From: Pseudomonas libanensis
GTDB lineage: Bacteria > Pseudomonadota > Gammaproteobacteria > Pseudomonadales > Pseudomonadaceae
Direction of reading: 5' to 3'
DNA: 64,000 nucleotides
NCBI RefSeq assembly: GCF_001439685.1
Contig: NZ_JYLH01000003.1
Location: 62,001 to 126,000 of the forward strand
Of the stretch, positions 27,059-37,030 are shown piece after piece. How positions within the stretch are numbered: the first letter of the stretch is position 1; every line of letters begins with the position of its first letter. The position numbers and the translations under genes are program-made. The notes beneath the pieces are model-generated. The model was given only the letters and a program-made list of their open reading frames with translations. It made no database searches and was not told the origin of the DNA.

Positions 27059-27226
27059 ATGAAGCGCCTGATCTCTTCCCTTGCTGCGCTCGTCGCGGTC
27101 GCCTGTCTCGTCAGTGCCTGTGGTCAAAAAGGCCCGCTGTACCTTCCCGATGACAGCAAAGACCCGAATGAACAGGCGCAATCGTCGCAAAAGCCGTCAA
27201 AAGCGCATAAGCACGACACCTACTAA
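27059..27226 (+). CDS. lptM: LptM/LppL-type small lipoprotein
   Basis: A 55-residue lipoprotein. A basic start (MKRLISSL) and hydrophobic helix end in the lipobox LVSAC with C21 as the lipidated residue. The conserved [10 protein letters not shown] follows, the mark of LptM (YifL), and then a charged, Lys/His-rich tail. In E. coli LptM assists maturation of the LptD-LptE lipopolysaccharide translocon. It is the first gene of the lysA-dapF-DUF484-xerC operon, nine bases before lysA, as in P. aeruginosa (lppL). Confidence 0.93.
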   Translation: MKRLISSLAALVAVACLVSACGQKGPLYLPDDSKDPNEQAQSSQKPSKAHKHDTY

Positions 27227-27235
27227 GGGACACTT

Positions 27236-28483
27236 ATGGACGCTTTTAACTACCGGGACGGCGAGCTGTTCGCGGAAGGCGTGGCGTTGTCCGCGATTGC
27301 CCAGCAGTTCGGCACCCCGACCTATGTGTACTCCCGTGCGCATATCGAAACCCAATACCGCTCGTTCACCGACGCGCTCGACGGCGTACCGCACCTGGTG
27401 TGCTACGCGGTCAAGGCCAACTCCAACCTGGGCGTACTGAATGTCCTGGCGCGCCTGGGCGCCGGTTTCGACATCGTGTCCCGTGGCGAGCTGGAACGCG
27501 TACTGGCCGCCGGCGGCCAGGCTGACAAGATCGTGTTCTCCGGGGTCGGCAAGAGCCGCGATGACATGCGCCGCGCCCTGGAAGTCGGCGTACATTGCTT
27601 CAACGTCGAGTCCACCGACGAACTGGAGCGCCTGCAGGTCGTTGCCGCCGAAATGGGCGTTCGCGCGCCGATCTCCCTGCGCGTCAACCCGGATGTCGAC
27701 GCCGGCACCCACCCGTACATTTCCACCGGTCTCAAAGAGAACAAGTTCGGCATCGCCATCGCCGACGCCGAAGACGTGTACATCCGCGCCGCCCAACTGC
27801 CGAACCTGGAAGTGCTGGGCGTCGACTGCCATATCGGTTCGCAACTGACCACCCTGCCACCCTTCCTGGATGCGCTCGACCGCCTGCTGGCGCTGATCGA
27901 CCGCCTGGGCGAGTGCGGCATCTACCTGCACCACATCGACCTGGGCGGTGGCGTGGGCGTGCGTTATCGCGATGAAGAACCACCGGCGATCGCCGACTAT
28001 ATCCAGGCCGTGCGCGAACGCATCGAAGGCCGCGACCTGACCCTGATGTTCGAGCCGGGCCGTTATATCGTTGCCAACGCTGGTGTACTGCTGACCCAGG
28101 TCGAGTACCTCAAGCACACCGAACACAAGGATTTCGCCATCGTCGATGCGGCGATGAACGACCTGATCCGCCCGGCGCTGTACCAGGCCTGGATGAATGT
28201 CACCGCCGTGACGCCTCGCGCAAGCGTGGCCCGCGCCTATGACATCGTCGGCCCGATCTGCGAGACCGGCGACTTCCTGGCCAAGGATCGTCAGTTGGCC
28301 TTGGAAGAAGGTGACCTGCTGGCCGTGCATTCGGCCGGTGCCTACGGGTTTGTCATGAGTTCCAACTACAACACCCGCGGGCGTACCGCCGAGGTGCTGG
28401 TGGACGGTGATCAAGCATTTGAAGTGCGTCGCCGCGAGACGGTAGCCGAGTTGTATGCTGGCGAAAGCCTGCTGCCGGAGTAA
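27236..28483 (+). CDS. lysA: Diaminopimelate decarboxylase
   Basis: A 415-residue PLP enzyme making lysine from meso-diaminopimelate. The cofactor lysine is K60 in HLVCYAVKANSNLGVL; the phosphate-binding glycine loop is HHIDLGGGVGVRY; the partner-subunit cysteine lies in VGPICETGDFLAKD. EPGRYIVANAG is also diagnostic. dapF follows three bases after the stop, so both final diaminopimelate steps are made together. Confidence 0.97.
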   Translation: MDAFNYRDGELFAEGVALSAIAQQFGTPTYVYSRAHIETQYRSFTDALDGVPHLVCYAVKANSNLGVLNVLARLGAGFDIVSRGELERVLAAGGQADKIVFSGVGKSRDDMRRALEVGVHCFNVESTDELERLQVVAAEMGVRAPISLRVNPDVDAGTHPYISTGLKENKFGIAIADAEDVYIRAAQLPNLEVLGVDCHIGSQLTTLPPFLDALDRLLALIDRLGECGIYLHHIDLGGGVGVRYRDEEPPAIADYIQAVRERIEGRDLTLMFEPGRYIVANAGVLLTQVEYLKHTEHKDFAIVDAAMNDLIRPALYQAWMNVTAVTPRASVARAYDIVGPICETGDFLAKDRQLALEEGDLLAVHSAGAYGFVMSSNYNTRGRTAEVLVDGDQAFEVRRRETVAELYAGESLLPE

Positions 28484-28486
28484 GCC

Positions 28487-29317
28487 ATGCTGCTGCGTTT
28501 TACCAAGATGCACGGGCTGGGCAATGACTTCATGGTCCTCGACCTGGTCAGCCAGCACGCGCACATCCTGCCTAAGCACGCCAAACAGTGGGGCGATCGC
28601 CACACCGGCATCGGCTTCGACCAGTTGCTGCTGGTTGAAGCGCCGAGCAACCCGGAGGTGGATTTCCGCTACCGGATCTTCAACTCCGACGGTTCCGAAG
28701 TGGAACAGTGCGGCAACGGTGCGCGCTGCTTTGCGCGCTTTGTGCTCGACAAGCGCCTGACCGCCAAGCGCCAGATTCGCGTCGAGACCAAGGGCGGCGT
28801 GATCGAACTGGATATCCGCAGTGACGGCCAGATCAGCGTCAACATGGGCGCGCCACGCCTGGTGCCGGCGGATATTCCGTTCCAGGCCACCGAGCAGGCC
28901 CTCAGTTACCCGCTGGATGTGGATGGCAAGACTGTGGATATCGCTGCCGTGTCCATGGGCAACCCCCATGCCGTACTGCGGGTCACCGACATCAATAACG
29001 CCCCGGTACACGAACTGGGGCCGAAGATCGAACATCACCCGCGCTTTCCGGCACGGGTCAATGTGGGCTTCCTGCAGGTGATCGACCGTACCCGTGCGCA
29101 ATTGCGCGTATGGGAACGTGGCGCCGGCGAAACCCAGGCTTGCGGCACCGGTGCTTGCGCCGCTGCCGTGGCCGCGATCAGCCAGGGGTGGATGGATTCG
29201 CCGCTGCTGATCGACCTGCCCGGCGGACGCTTGTCCATCGAGTGGGCAGGCCCAGGCCACCCGGTAATGATGACCGGGCCGGCCTCGCGTGTATACGAAG
29301 GACAGGTCCGTCTATGA
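28487..29317 (+). CDS. dapF: Diaminopimelate epimerase
   Basis: A 276-residue cofactor-free epimerase converting LL- to meso-diaminopimelate, for lysine and peptidoglycan. The two catalytic cysteines are C75 ([13 protein letters not shown]) and C219 ([16 protein letters not shown]), in the two pseudo-symmetrical halves. [16 protein letters not shown] at the start and MGNPHAV are family signatures. It lies between lysA and the DUF484 gene in one operon. Confidence 0.98.
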   Translation: MLLRFTKMHGLGNDFMVLDLVSQHAHILPKHAKQWGDRHTGIGFDQLLLVEAPSNPEVDFRYRIFNSDGSEVEQCGNGARCFARFVLDKRLTAKRQIRVETKGGVIELDIRSDGQISVNMGAPRLVPADIPFQATEQALSYPLDVDGKTVDIAAVSMGNPHAVLRVTDINNAPVHELGPKIEHHPRFPARVNVGFLQVIDRTRAQLRVWERGAGETQACGTGACAAAVAAISQGWMDSPLLIDLPGGRLSIEWAGPGHPVMMTGPASRVYEGQVRL

Positions 29318-29330
29318 GTGAGCCAAGCTA

Positions 29331-30047
29331 ATGACCGATAAGCCTCAAGTACCCGCACACGCTACCCCGAGTGAAAGCCTGGAGGCCGCTGCTGTCGCGG
29401 CGTACCTTGAGGCTAATCCGGACTTCTTCGTAGAGCACGAAGAGTTGCTGCCGGCCCTGCGCATCCCCCACCAGCGCGGTGATACCGTGTCGCTGGTGGA
29501 GCGGCAGATGAAGATCCTGCGCGAGCGCAATATCGAAATGCGCCATCGGCTCTCCCATCTGATGGACGTGGCCCGCGACAACGACCGCTTGTTCGACAAG
29601 ACCCGCCGCCTGATCCTGACCCTGATGGACGCCGTCAGCCTGGAAGAAACGGTAATCGCCGTGGAAGACAGCCTGCGCGAGGATTTCCAGGTGCCTTTTG
29701 TCAGCCTGATCCTGTTCAGCGATAACCCAATGCCGGTGGGTCGCTGGGTCACAGGTGGCGAGGCGCAGACCGCCATCGGTGGCCTTCTTTCCGAAGGCAA
29801 GACCGTCAGCGGCACCTTGCGCGAACATGAACTGGACTTCCTGTTCGGGGCCGAACAGCGCAAGCAGATCGGCTCTACTGCAGTCATTGCCCTCAGCCAT
29901 CAGGGCTTACACGGCGTACTGGCCATTGCCAGCCGCGACCCTGCACACTACAAGAGCTCGGTGGGCACTTTGTTCCTGACCTACATCGCAGAAGTGCTGG
30001 GCCGCGTCCTGCCACGCCACACCACCACCCTGCGCGCGGTGCGCTGA
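29331..30047 (+). CDS. DUF484 family protein (GAF-like)
   Basis: A 238-residue protein with a short N-terminal segment ([33 protein letters not shown]), a coiled coil ([31 protein letters not shown]) and a GAF-like domain (about 90-230). DUF484 genes nearly always sit before xerC. The function is unknown; a role in recombinase or septal regulation is guesswork. It starts 13 bases after dapF and ends two bases before xerC. Confidence 0.92.
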   Translation: MTDKPQVPAHATPSESLEAAAVAAYLEANPDFFVEHEELLPALRIPHQRGDTVSLVERQMKILRERNIEMRHRLSHLMDVARDNDRLFDKTRRLILTLMDAVSLEETVIAVEDSLREDFQVPFVSLILFSDNPMPVGRWVTGGEAQTAIGGLLSEGKTVSGTLREHELDFLFGAEQRKQIGSTAVIALSHQGLHGVLAIASRDPAHYKSSVGTLFLTYIAEVLGRVLPRHTTTLRAVR

Positions 30048-30049
30048 CC

Positions 30050-30949
30050 ATGGAGCGGCAACTGGACGCCTACTGCGCTCATCTGCGCAACGAGCGCCAG
30101 GTGTCGCCCCACACCCTCGAAGCCTATCGGCGGGACTTGAACAAGGTCCTGGCCTATTGCGAAAAACAGCACGTCAGCAGCTGGAAAGCCCTGGATATAC
30201 AGGCCCTGCGCAGTCTGATCGCACGGCTGCACCAGCAAGGCCAGTCCTCGCGCAGCTTGTCTCGCTTGCTGTCGGCGGTGCGTGGTCTCTACCACTACCT
30301 CAATCGCGAAGGCTTGTGCGACCACGACCCGGCCAATGGCCTGTCCCCGCCCAAAGGCGAACGACGCCTGCCCAAGACGCTGGATACCGACCGCGCCCTG
30401 CAGTTGCTCGATGGCGCCGTGGAAGATGACTTCCTGGCCCATCGCGACCAGGCGATCCTGGAGCTGTTCTATTCCTCGGGCCTGCGCCTGTCGGAGCTGA
30501 CCGGCCTTAACCTCGATCAACTGGACCTCGCAGATGGCCTGGTGCAAGTCCTCGGCAAAGGCAGCAAGACCCGCGTACTGCCCGTGGGCAGGAAGGCCCG
30601 GGAAGCTCTCGAGCTATGGCTGCCGCTGCGCCTGTTGACCAATCCTGAGGACGATGCGGTGTTTGTCAGCCAGCAAGGCCGGCGCCTGGGACCACGGGCG
30701 ATTCAGCTGCGGGTCAAGGCCGCCGGTGCGCGGGAACTCGGACAGAACCTGCATCCACATATGCTGCGCCACTCCTTCGCCAGCCATCTGCTGGAGTCCT
30801 CCCAGGACCTGCGCGCCGTCCAGGAACTGCTCGGCCACGCCGATATCAAGACCACGCAGATCTACACCCATCTCGACTTCCAGCACCTGGCAACGGTTTA
30901 CGACAGCGCCCATCCACGGGCCAAACGCATCAAGGGCGACGACTTATGA
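30050..30949 (+). CDS. xerC: Tyrosine recombinase XerC
   Basis: A 299-residue recombinase that with XerD resolves chromosome dimers at dif. The SAM-like core-binding domain (1-90, [26 protein letters not shown]) precedes the catalytic domain. Its residues are visible: arginine in [13 protein letters not shown], lysine in [21 protein letters not shown] (H-x-x-R), [16 protein letters not shown] (H and nucleophilic Y). In P. aeruginosa the gene is called sss. Its stop overlaps the next start (ATGA). Confidence 0.97.
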   Translation: MERQLDAYCAHLRNERQVSPHTLEAYRRDLNKVLAYCEKQHVSSWKALDIQALRSLIARLHQQGQSSRSLSRLLSAVRGLYHYLNREGLCDHDPANGLSPPKGERRLPKTLDTDRALQLLDGAVEDDFLAHRDQAILELFYSSGLRLSELTGLNLDQLDLADGLVQVLGKGSKTRVLPVGRKAREALELWLPLRLLTNPEDDAVFVSQQGRRLGPRAIQLRVKAAGARELGQNLHPHMLRHSFASHLLESSQDLRAVQELLGHADIKTTQIYTHLDFQHLATVYDSAHPRAKRIKGDDL

Positions 30950-31641
30950 GTATCAAGCTGATCACCTTCGACCTGGACGACACCCTCTGGGACAACGTAC
31001 CCGTCATCATCAGCGCCGAAGCGTCGATGCGTGAATGGCTGGCGGTCAATGCGTCCAAGGTAGGCGACTTGCCCCTTGAGCATTTTGCCAGCCTGCGCCA
31101 GCAGGTTTTGCAGCGTCATCCCGAGCTCAAGCATCGCATCAGCCTGCTGCGCCATCGCGTGTTGATGCATGCGTTCGAGGAAGCCGGTTATCCCCAGCCT
31201 GAGGCCACAGAGATGGCGGATGTCTGCTTCGAAGCGTTCATCCACGCACGTCACCAACTCACCGTGTTCCCGGAAGCCGAGCCGATGCTCAAGGCGCTGC
31301 GCCAGCACTTCCTGCTGGGGGTGATCACCAATGGCAATGCCGATGTGCAGCGTGTGGGCCTGGCGGACTACTTTCACTTTGCCCTGCGCGCTGAAGATAT
31401 CGGCATCGCCAAGCCGGATGCACGGCTGTTTCAGGAGGCGCTGCAACGTGGCGGTGTGGACGCCAGCGCGGCAGTGCATGTGGGCGATCATCCTGGGGAT
31501 GACATCGCCGGCGCGCAGCAGGCGGGACTGCGGGCGGTGTGGTTCAACCCCACGGGCAAGACCTGGGAGGGTGACAAGCGCCCGGATGCCCAGATTCGCA
31601 GCCTGACGGAGTTGCCGGAGTTGCTCCACAGCTGGCAGTAA
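30946..31641 (+). CDS. HAD-superfamily hydrolase (YigB-like)
   Basis: A 231-residue phosphatase-type protein. Motif I is [12 protein letters not shown] with the two catalytic aspartates, motif II is GVITNGNAD, motif III includes the lysine in [11 protein letters not shown], and motif IV is [16 protein letters not shown]. The cap is helical (about 15-95). YigB of E. coli, in the same operon position after xerC, dephosphorylates FMN to riboflavin; that function is possible here but not proven. Translation is coupled to xerC by ATGA. Confidence 0.93.
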   Translation: MSIKLITFDLDDTLWDNVPVIISAEASMREWLAVNASKVGDLPLEHFASLRQQVLQRHPELKHRISLLRHRVLMHAFEEAGYPQPEATEMADVCFEAFIHARHQLTVFPEAEPMLKALRQHFLLGVITNGNADVQRVGLADYFHFALRAEDIGIAKPDARLFQEALQRGGVDASAAVHVGDHPGDDIAGAQQAGLRAVWFNPTGKTWEGDKRPDAQIRSLTELPELLHSWQ

Positions 31642-31667
31642 CGCTATAGCGACAACACTGAGGACAA

Positions 31668-31760
31668 AATGTGGGAGGGGGCTTGCCCCCGATTACGGTG
31701 GGTCAGCCAGTAAATTTGGTGCTGATACGCCGCTATCGGGGGCAAGCCCCCTCCCACATT
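31668..31760. repeat. REPIN, GGGGGCTTGCC class
   Basis: Inverted arms 31671-31694 and 31733-31757 of the type GTGGGAGGGGGCTTGCCCCC enclose about 40 bp. It lies after the last gene of the lysA-xerC operon and belongs to the same class as 7139-7230. Confidence 0.88.
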
Positions 31761-31795
31761 GGGATAGCCAAGGCTCGGACAAATCATAAGGCGTG

Positions 31796-31823
31796 AAAAA
31801 GCCCGCAGCGACGGCGGGCTTTT
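31796..31823. terminator. Rho-independent terminator after sutA (bidirectional form)
   Basis: The stem AAAAGCCCGC / GCGGGCTTTT with a short AGCGACG loop lies about 20 bp beyond the sutA stop. The A-run on the left gives the T-run on the sutA strand; four T on the other side could also stop the operon from the left. Confidence 0.85.
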
Positions 31824-31844
31824 CCGGCAAGCAGGAGGCAGACC

Positions 31845-32177
31845 TCAGATGGGTCGGCTGCCGTACTTGTTGTCCGGCTTCTTCGGTGGGTCAGCCACCA
31901 CGTTGGGCTCGACTTCGACCACTTTGCCGCCTTTAGCGAGGAACTCTTCCATCGCACGGGCCAGGGCATCGCGCTCTTTGTTCTTGGCTTCAACGCTCGG
32001 CAGCTCGTCTACCGAAACAGCAGCCTTGGCTTTGCCTTTGGCTTTGGGAGCCACGTCATCGCCAACACTCTCATCGACGTCCTCAGCAACGTCTTCGGCT
32101 GCTACCTCAAGACCGTCTTCGGTTTCGTCTTCATCACCTACTTCGAGGTCGTCTTGTTCCAGATCATCGTCGCTCAT
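31845..32177 (-). CDS. sutA: SutA, RNA polymerase-binding regulator of slow growth
   Basis: A 110-residue, very acidic and mostly disordered protein. Residues 1-45 are Asp/Glu-rich; the central helix PSVEAKNKERDALARAMEEFLAKGGKVVE and the C-terminal NVVADPPKKPDNKYGSRPI are the conserved SutA parts. In P. aeruginosa SutA binds RNA polymerase and raises transcription of ribosomal and housekeeping genes during slow growth. Its place after the xerC operon and before yjbQ agrees with that genome. It is monocistronic with its own terminator. Confidence 0.92.
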   Translation of the reverse strand: MSDDDLEQDDLEVGDEDETEDGLEVAAEDVAEDVDESVGDDVAPKAKGKAKAAVSVDELPSVEAKNKERDALARAMEEFLAKGGKVVEVEPNVVADPPKKPDNKYGSRPI

Positions 32178-32279
32178 GTTCTACCTCATGACTTGCGAAA
32201 AGCAGATTAGTTATAGCCCAGCTTCACCCTCTGTCGAGGTCGCCGGAAAAAAATCAACATCCACCGGATAACCAGTGGC

Positions 32280-32705
32280 TTATGCCCCTTCACCGTGCAA
32301 GGTGGCGAGGACTTTACGAGCACCGCCATGATCACGGTGCTCGCCCAGATAAACACCTTGCCAGGTCCCTATCGCCAAGCGGCCGGCCTTGACCGGCAAA
32401 CTCAGCTGGCAGCCCAGCAGACTGGCCTTGAAGTGCGCCGGCAGGTCATCCGGACCTTCGTCGTTGTGTTCAAACCCGGCGCTGCCTTGCGGCACCAGCA
32501 GGTTGAAAAACCGCTCGAAGTCACGGCGAACCGCCGGGTCGGCATTCTCGTTAATGGTCAACGAGGCCGAGGTGTGCTGCAGCCACAGATGCAACAGGCC
32601 CACACGACACGCCTTTAATTCAGGCAAGCCGGCAAGCAACTCGTCCGTTACCAGATGAAAGCCCCGGGGCTTGGCCCGCAGGGTAATCAGGGTCTGTTGC
32701 CACAT
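32280..32705 (-). CDS. YjbQ family protein (UPF0047, secondary thiamine-phosphate synthase type)
   Basis: A 141-residue protein containing [46 protein letters not shown] and [16 protein letters not shown], where the histidines and the glutamate are the conserved metal-site residues. E. coli YjbQ has weak thiamine-phosphate synthase activity; the true role is not established. It has the usual family length and is transcribed alone. Confidence 0.93.
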   Translation of the reverse strand: MWQQTLITLRAKPRGFHLVTDELLAGLPELKACRVGLLHLWLQHTSASLTINENADPAVRRDFERFFNLLVPQGSAGFEHNDEGPDDLPAHFKASLLGCQLSLPVKAGRLAIGTWQGVYLGEHRDHGGARKVLATLHGEGA

Positions 32706-32873
32706 ACAGTTCTCCGCCCATCGGCGCGCATTCTAGCGCGCTCTGGGAAAAAACAAAGTGCCGAATACGCCTTCATAGCTGTAAGACATTTGCACCCTTG
32801 AAAGTGCCGCGTGGATCCCATCAAAAAGTCGACAAAAAACCCACGCACCTTTAGCCACAGACAAACGCCAGGC

Positions 32874-32906
32874 AAAAAAATGCCCGGCAAGCCGGGCATC
32901 TTTTTT
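32874..32906 (-). terminator. Rho-independent terminator after amtB
   Basis: Nine-base arms ATGCCCGGC / GCCGGGCAT with a two-base loop lie eight bases beyond the amtB stop. Seven A on the left give the T-run on the amtB strand; six T also follow on the other strand. Confidence 0.92.
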
Positions 32907-32913
32907 CATGTGC

Positions 32914-34251
32914 TTACAAGTTGTAGCCGCGCTCGTTGTGTTGCGCCAGGTCGAGGCCTACCGCCTCTTCCTCTTCGGTGACACGCAGCCCCATGACCAT
33001 GTCCAGTACCTTGAGGATGACGAAGGTCACGATCGCCGTGTAGATCACAGTGAAGCCGACGCCTTTGCACTGGATCCAGACTTGCGCAGCAATGTCGGTC
33101 ACAGTGCCGAAGCCACCCAGGGCGGGTGCTGCAAACACACCCGTGAGGATCGCACCGACGATACCGCCGATACCGTGTACGCCAAAGGCGTCCAGGGAGT
33201 CGTCATAGCCAAGCTTGCGCTTGAGGCTGGTAGCGCAGAAGAAGCACACCACGCCGGCGACCAGACCGATCACCAGGGCGCCCATCGGCCCTACGGTGCC
33301 AGCGGCTGGTGTGACAGCGACCAGACCGGCCACCACGCCCGAGGCGATCCCCAGTGCGCTTGGTTTACCGTGGGTGATCCACTCGGCAAACATCCAGCCC
33401 AGTGCCGCAGCGGCGGTGGCGATCTGGGTAACCAGCATCGCCATGCCCGCAGTGCCGTTGGCCGCCGCAGCAGAACCGGCGTTGAAGCCGAACCAACCGA
33501 TCCAGAGCATGGCCGCACCCACCAGGGTGTAGCCCAGGTTGTGCGGGGCCATTGGCGTGGTCGGGAAGCCTTTGCGCTTGCCGAGCACGATGCACGCCAC
33601 CAGGCCAGCCACACCGGCGTTGATATGCACGACGGTGCCGCCGGCGAAGTCCAGCACACCCCAATCCCACATCAGGCCACCGTTGCCGCTCCAGACCATG
33701 TGCGCGATCGGCGCATAGACCAGGGTGAACCAGATCGCCATGAAGATCAGCATCGCGGAGAACTTCATACGCTCGGCGAAAGCACCGACGATCAGCGCTG
33801 GGGTGATGATGGCGAAGGTCATCTGGAACGTGATGAACACCGCCTCCGGAAACAGCGCCGCAGGCCCGGTAATGCTGGCCGGGGTGACACCCGCCAGGAA
33901 CGCCTTGCCCATGCCGCCGAAGAAGGAATTGAAATTGACCACGCCCTGTTCCATACCGGTGGTATCGAACGCGATGCTGTAGCCGTAGACGACCCACAGG
34001 ATGCTGATCAGGCCAGTGATGGCAAAGCACTGCATCATTACCGACAGGATATTCTTGGAGCGGACCATGCCGCCGTAAAACAGCGCCAGGCCAGGGATAG
34101 TCATGAACAGCACCAGTGCCGTGGCGGTCAGCATCCAGGCAGTGTCGCCAGAGTTGAGGACTGGAGCAGCCACTTCATCTGCCGCCATGGCCAGGCCTGG
34201 CATTACGATGGACAGCAGGGCTCCGAGCCCTGCGAATTTACGCAGAGTCAT
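32914..34251 (-). CDS. amtB: Ammonium transporter AmtB
   Basis: A 445-residue inner-membrane channel for ammonium. A signal peptide (1-23, ending GLAMAA) is followed by eleven helices. The twin pore histidines lie in GTVVHINAGVAGL and FGVHGIGGIVGAI; the family motifs ALFYGGMVRSKN, DFAGGTVVH and GWFGFNAGSA are present. The start at 34251 follows AGGAG and fits the signal peptide, so a longer in-frame start at 34365 is rejected. It is co-transcribed behind glnK; the P-II protein blocks the channel when nitrogen is ample. Confidence 0.97.
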   Translation of the reverse strand: MTLRKFAGLGALLSIVMPGLAMAADEVAAPVLNSGDTAWMLTATALVLFMTIPGLALFYGGMVRSKNILSVMMQCFAITGLISILWVVYGYSIAFDTTGMEQGVVNFNSFFGGMGKAFLAGVTPASITGPAALFPEAVFITFQMTFAIITPALIVGAFAERMKFSAMLIFMAIWFTLVYAPIAHMVWSGNGGLMWDWGVLDFAGGTVVHINAGVAGLVACIVLGKRKGFPTTPMAPHNLGYTLVGAAMLWIGWFGFNAGSAAAANGTAGMAMLVTQIATAAAALGWMFAEWITHGKPSALGIASGVVAGLVAVTPAAGTVGPMGALVIGLVAGVVCFFCATSLKRKLGYDDSLDAFGVHGIGGIVGAILTGVFAAPALGGFGTVTDIAAQVWIQCKGVGFTVIYTAIVTFVILKVLDMVMGLRVTEEEEAVGLDLAQHNERGYNL

Positions 34252-34285
34252 ATTGTTTTCTCCTGGGGCGTTGGGGTTTGGCGGC

Positions 34286-34810
<525 letters not shown>

Positions 34811-34835
34811 TCAGTGCATGGGTCATGATCGTCTA

Positions 34836-34851
34836 AGCAGAAACCTTGCCA
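34836..34851 (-). promoter_or_regulatory. Sigma-54 promoter of glnK-amtB
   Basis: On the glnK strand the site reads TGGCAAGGTTTCTGCT. Compared with TGGCACG-N4-TTGCW it matches 10 of 12 defined positions and has the invariant GG and GC spaced by ten bases. Start of transcription would be near 34825, about 200 nt before the glnK ATG. Confidence 0.75.
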
Positions 34852-34926
34852 GCTCCGTAAAAACCACTGAAAACAGTCCTTTGCCCACTTGTGCCCACCC
34901 TCGGGGCGTTTGCGCGGCGGCAATGC

Positions 34927-34941
34927 GCATCAAAACGGTGC
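34927..34941. promoter_or_regulatory. NtrC-type enhancer site upstream of the glnK promoter
   Basis: The sequence GCATCAAAACGGTGC fits the dyad GCACC-N5-GGTGC at nine of ten positions. It is centred about 90 bp upstream of the sigma-54 promoter, the usual distance for an activator that loops to RNA polymerase. Confidence 0.65.
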
Positions 34942-35048
34942 GCGACTGCCCGCCCCACTGCGCGAAAAGCGTGCGCAGCGGGGACGTGAAAAGACTATAG
35001 ACGCTGCGTGATACACTGCCGGCCAACTGTTTTTCCGGAATATGTCCC

Positions 35049-35312
35049 ATGCTCGCGCCCAAAGACCTCCTCGACGCCCTGAGCGGCCACGCCTCTCGCC
35101 TGTTCAGCGGCGACACTCCGCTGCCCCGCAATGAAATCGAAAGCCAGTTCAAGGCCTTGCTGCAAAGTGGCTTCAGCAAGCTCGACCTGGTCAGCCGCGA
35201 AGAATTCGATAGCCAGATGGTGGTACTGGCCCGCACACGTGCGCGGCTGGAGAGCCTGGAGGCCAAAGTCGCCGAACTTGAAGCACGGTTGGCGCCATCC
35301 TCTGCTGAATAA
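35049..35312 (+). CDS. ubiK: UbiK-type ubiquinone biosynthesis accessory factor
   Basis: An 87-residue protein of the BMFP (YqiC) family. An amphipathic N-terminal part (LAPKDLLDALSGHASRLFSG) is followed by a C-terminal coiled coil (VSREEFDSQMVVLARTRARLESLEAKVAELEARL). UbiK in E. coli and Salmonella binds UbiJ and lipids to aid aerobic ubiquinone synthesis. Length and layout fit. A REPIN follows directly after the stop. Confidence 0.9.
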   Translation: MLAPKDLLDALSGHASRLFSGDTPLPRNEIESQFKALLQSGFSKLDLVSREEFDSQMVVLARTRARLESLEAKVAELEARLAPSSAE

Positions 35313-35322
35313 ACACGGTTAG

Positions 35323-35410
35323 TGTGGGAGCTGGCTTGCCTGCGATGGCGGTGCATCAGCGGACGATTCTTTGCTGACACACCGCCATCGCAGGCAAGCC
35401 AGCTCCCACA
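35323..35410. repeat. REPIN, GCTGGCTTGCCTGCGAT class
   Basis: Near-perfect inverted arms TGTGGGAGCTGGCTTGCC..GATGGCGGTG and their complement enclose about 25 bp between ubiK and yifB. It is the same class as 54769-54857 and the inner part of 61296-61414. Confidence 0.9.
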
Positions 35411-35527
35411 TTTGTTTTGCGTTGCCGCCCGGATACGTTCTGTAAAACCTCCCCCGACCCGCTCCACCCCCCCTCGTCTACCCTTGAAGAACCCGCAGGA
35501 AGCGGCCCTCCCATTCAAGGAACGAGC

Positions 35528-37024
35528 ATGTCCCTCGCCATCGTCCACAGCCGCGCCCAGGTCGGTGTAGAAGCCCCAGCCGTCACTGTCGAAGTGCATA
35601 TGGCCAATGGCCTTCCGTCTCTCACCTTGGTGGGTTTGCCCGAAACCGCAGTGAAGGAAAGCAAAGACCGCGTGCGCAGTGCCATCCTGAATTCGGCGCT
35701 GCAATACCCAGCACGTCGCATCACCCTCAACCTCGCGCCCGCCGACCTGCCCAAGGACGGCGGGCGTTTTGATCTGGCGATTGCCCTGGGGATCCTCGCG
35801 GCCAGCGTGCAGGTGCCGGCGTTGATGCTCGATGAGGTGGAGTGCCTGGGAGAGCTGGCGCTATCCGGCGAGGTGCGGGCGGTGAAAGGCGTACTGCCGG
35901 CAGCACTGGCAGCGCGCAAGGCTGGGCGCACCGTGATAGTGCCCCGAGCCAATGCCGAGGAAGCGTGTCTGGCGTCTGGGTTGAAAGTGATTGCCGTGGA
36001 TCATTTGCTGCAGGTGGTGGCGCACCTGAATGGACACATGCCGATTGAACCGTACACATCCGACGGCCTGCTGTATTCGAACAAACCCTACCCGGACCTG
36101 AGTGAGGTACAGGGCCAATTGGCGGCCAAGCGTGCGCTGCTGATCGCGGCGGCCGGCGCGCATAACCTGTTGTTCAGTGGCCCCCCGGGCACCGGTAAGA
36201 CCCTGCTCGCCAGCCGGTTACCGGGTTTGCTGCCGCCGCTGAGCGAGCAGGAAGCCCTGGAAGTGGCAGCGATCCAATCCGTGGTCAGCCTCCAGCCCCT
36301 GAGCCAATGGCCTAACCGCCCGTTCCGCCAACCACACCACTCGGCGTCCGGGCCGGCGCTGGTGGGTGGCGGCTCGAAGCCGCAACCGGGGGAAATCACC
36401 CTGGCCCACCACGGGGTGTTGTTCCTGGATGAACTGCCGGAGTTTGATCGCAAGGTGCTGGAAGTGCTGCGCGAGCCATTGGAGTCGGGGCATATCGTGA
36501 TCTCCCGAGCCCGTGACCGGGTGAGTTTCCCGGCGCGCTTTCAACTGGTCGCGGCGATGAACCCCTGCCCTTGCGGCTACATGGGCGAGCCCAGTGGGCG
36601 TTGCCGGTGCACGCCGGAGCAGATCCAGCGCTATCGCAACAAACTCTCCGGGCCGTTGCTGGACCGCATTGACTTGCACCTGACGGTGGCCCGGGAGACC
36701 ACTGCGCTGAACCCCTCTCAACAGGTCGGCGAAACCACCGCTCAGGCATCCGCCCAGGTAGCGCAAGCCCGCGAGCGTCAGCAACAGCGCCAGGGCTGTG
36801 CGAATGCGTTCCTCGATCTGCCGCGGCTGCGCGAACACTGCCTGCTGGCAAAAGCCGATGAAAACTGGCTGGAGGCCGCGTGTGAACGGCTGACCCTATC
36901 CCTGCGCGCCGCACACCGGCTGCTCAAGGTAGCGCGAACACTAGCGGACCTTGAGCAAGTAGACAGCATCGCTCGCCATCATTTGGCAGAAGCCTTGCAA
37001 TACCGACCGGCCGCGATTGGCTAG
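35528..37024 (+). CDS. YifB family Mg-chelatase-like AAA ATPase (ComM type)
   Basis: A 498-residue protein: N-terminal Lon-protease-like fold (SLAIVHSRAQVGVEAPAVTVEVHMANGLPSLTLVGLPETAVKESKDRVRSAI, in outline), AAA domain with Walker A GPPGTGKT and Walker B GVLFLDELPEF, and a C-terminal domain with a cysteine cluster (NPCPCGYMGEPSGRCRCTPEQIQRY). The family includes ComM, a hexameric helicase that promotes branch migration in natural transformation. The start at 35528 follows AAGGA; the longer in-frame extension from 35417 runs into the REPIN flank and is rejected. Confidence 0.94.
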   Translation: MSLAIVHSRAQVGVEAPAVTVEVHMANGLPSLTLVGLPETAVKESKDRVRSAILNSALQYPARRITLNLAPADLPKDGGRFDLAIALGILAASVQVPALMLDEVECLGELALSGEVRAVKGVLPAALAARKAGRTVIVPRANAEEACLASGLKVIAVDHLLQVVAHLNGHMPIEPYTSDGLLYSNKPYPDLSEVQGQLAAKRALLIAAAGAHNLLFSGPPGTGKTLLASRLPGLLPPLSEQEALEVAAIQSVVSLQPLSQWPNRPFRQPHHSASGPALVGGGSKPQPGEITLAHHGVLFLDELPEFDRKVLEVLREPLESGHIVISRARDRVSFPARFQLVAAMNPCPCGYMGEPSGRCRCTPEQIQRYRNKLSGPLLDRIDLHLTVARETTALNPSQQVGETTAQASAQVAQARERQQQRQGCANAFLDLPRLREHCLLAKADENWLEAACERLTLSLRAAHRLLKVARTLADLEQVDSIARHHLAEALQYRPAAIG

Positions 37025-37030
37025 CAGCGT

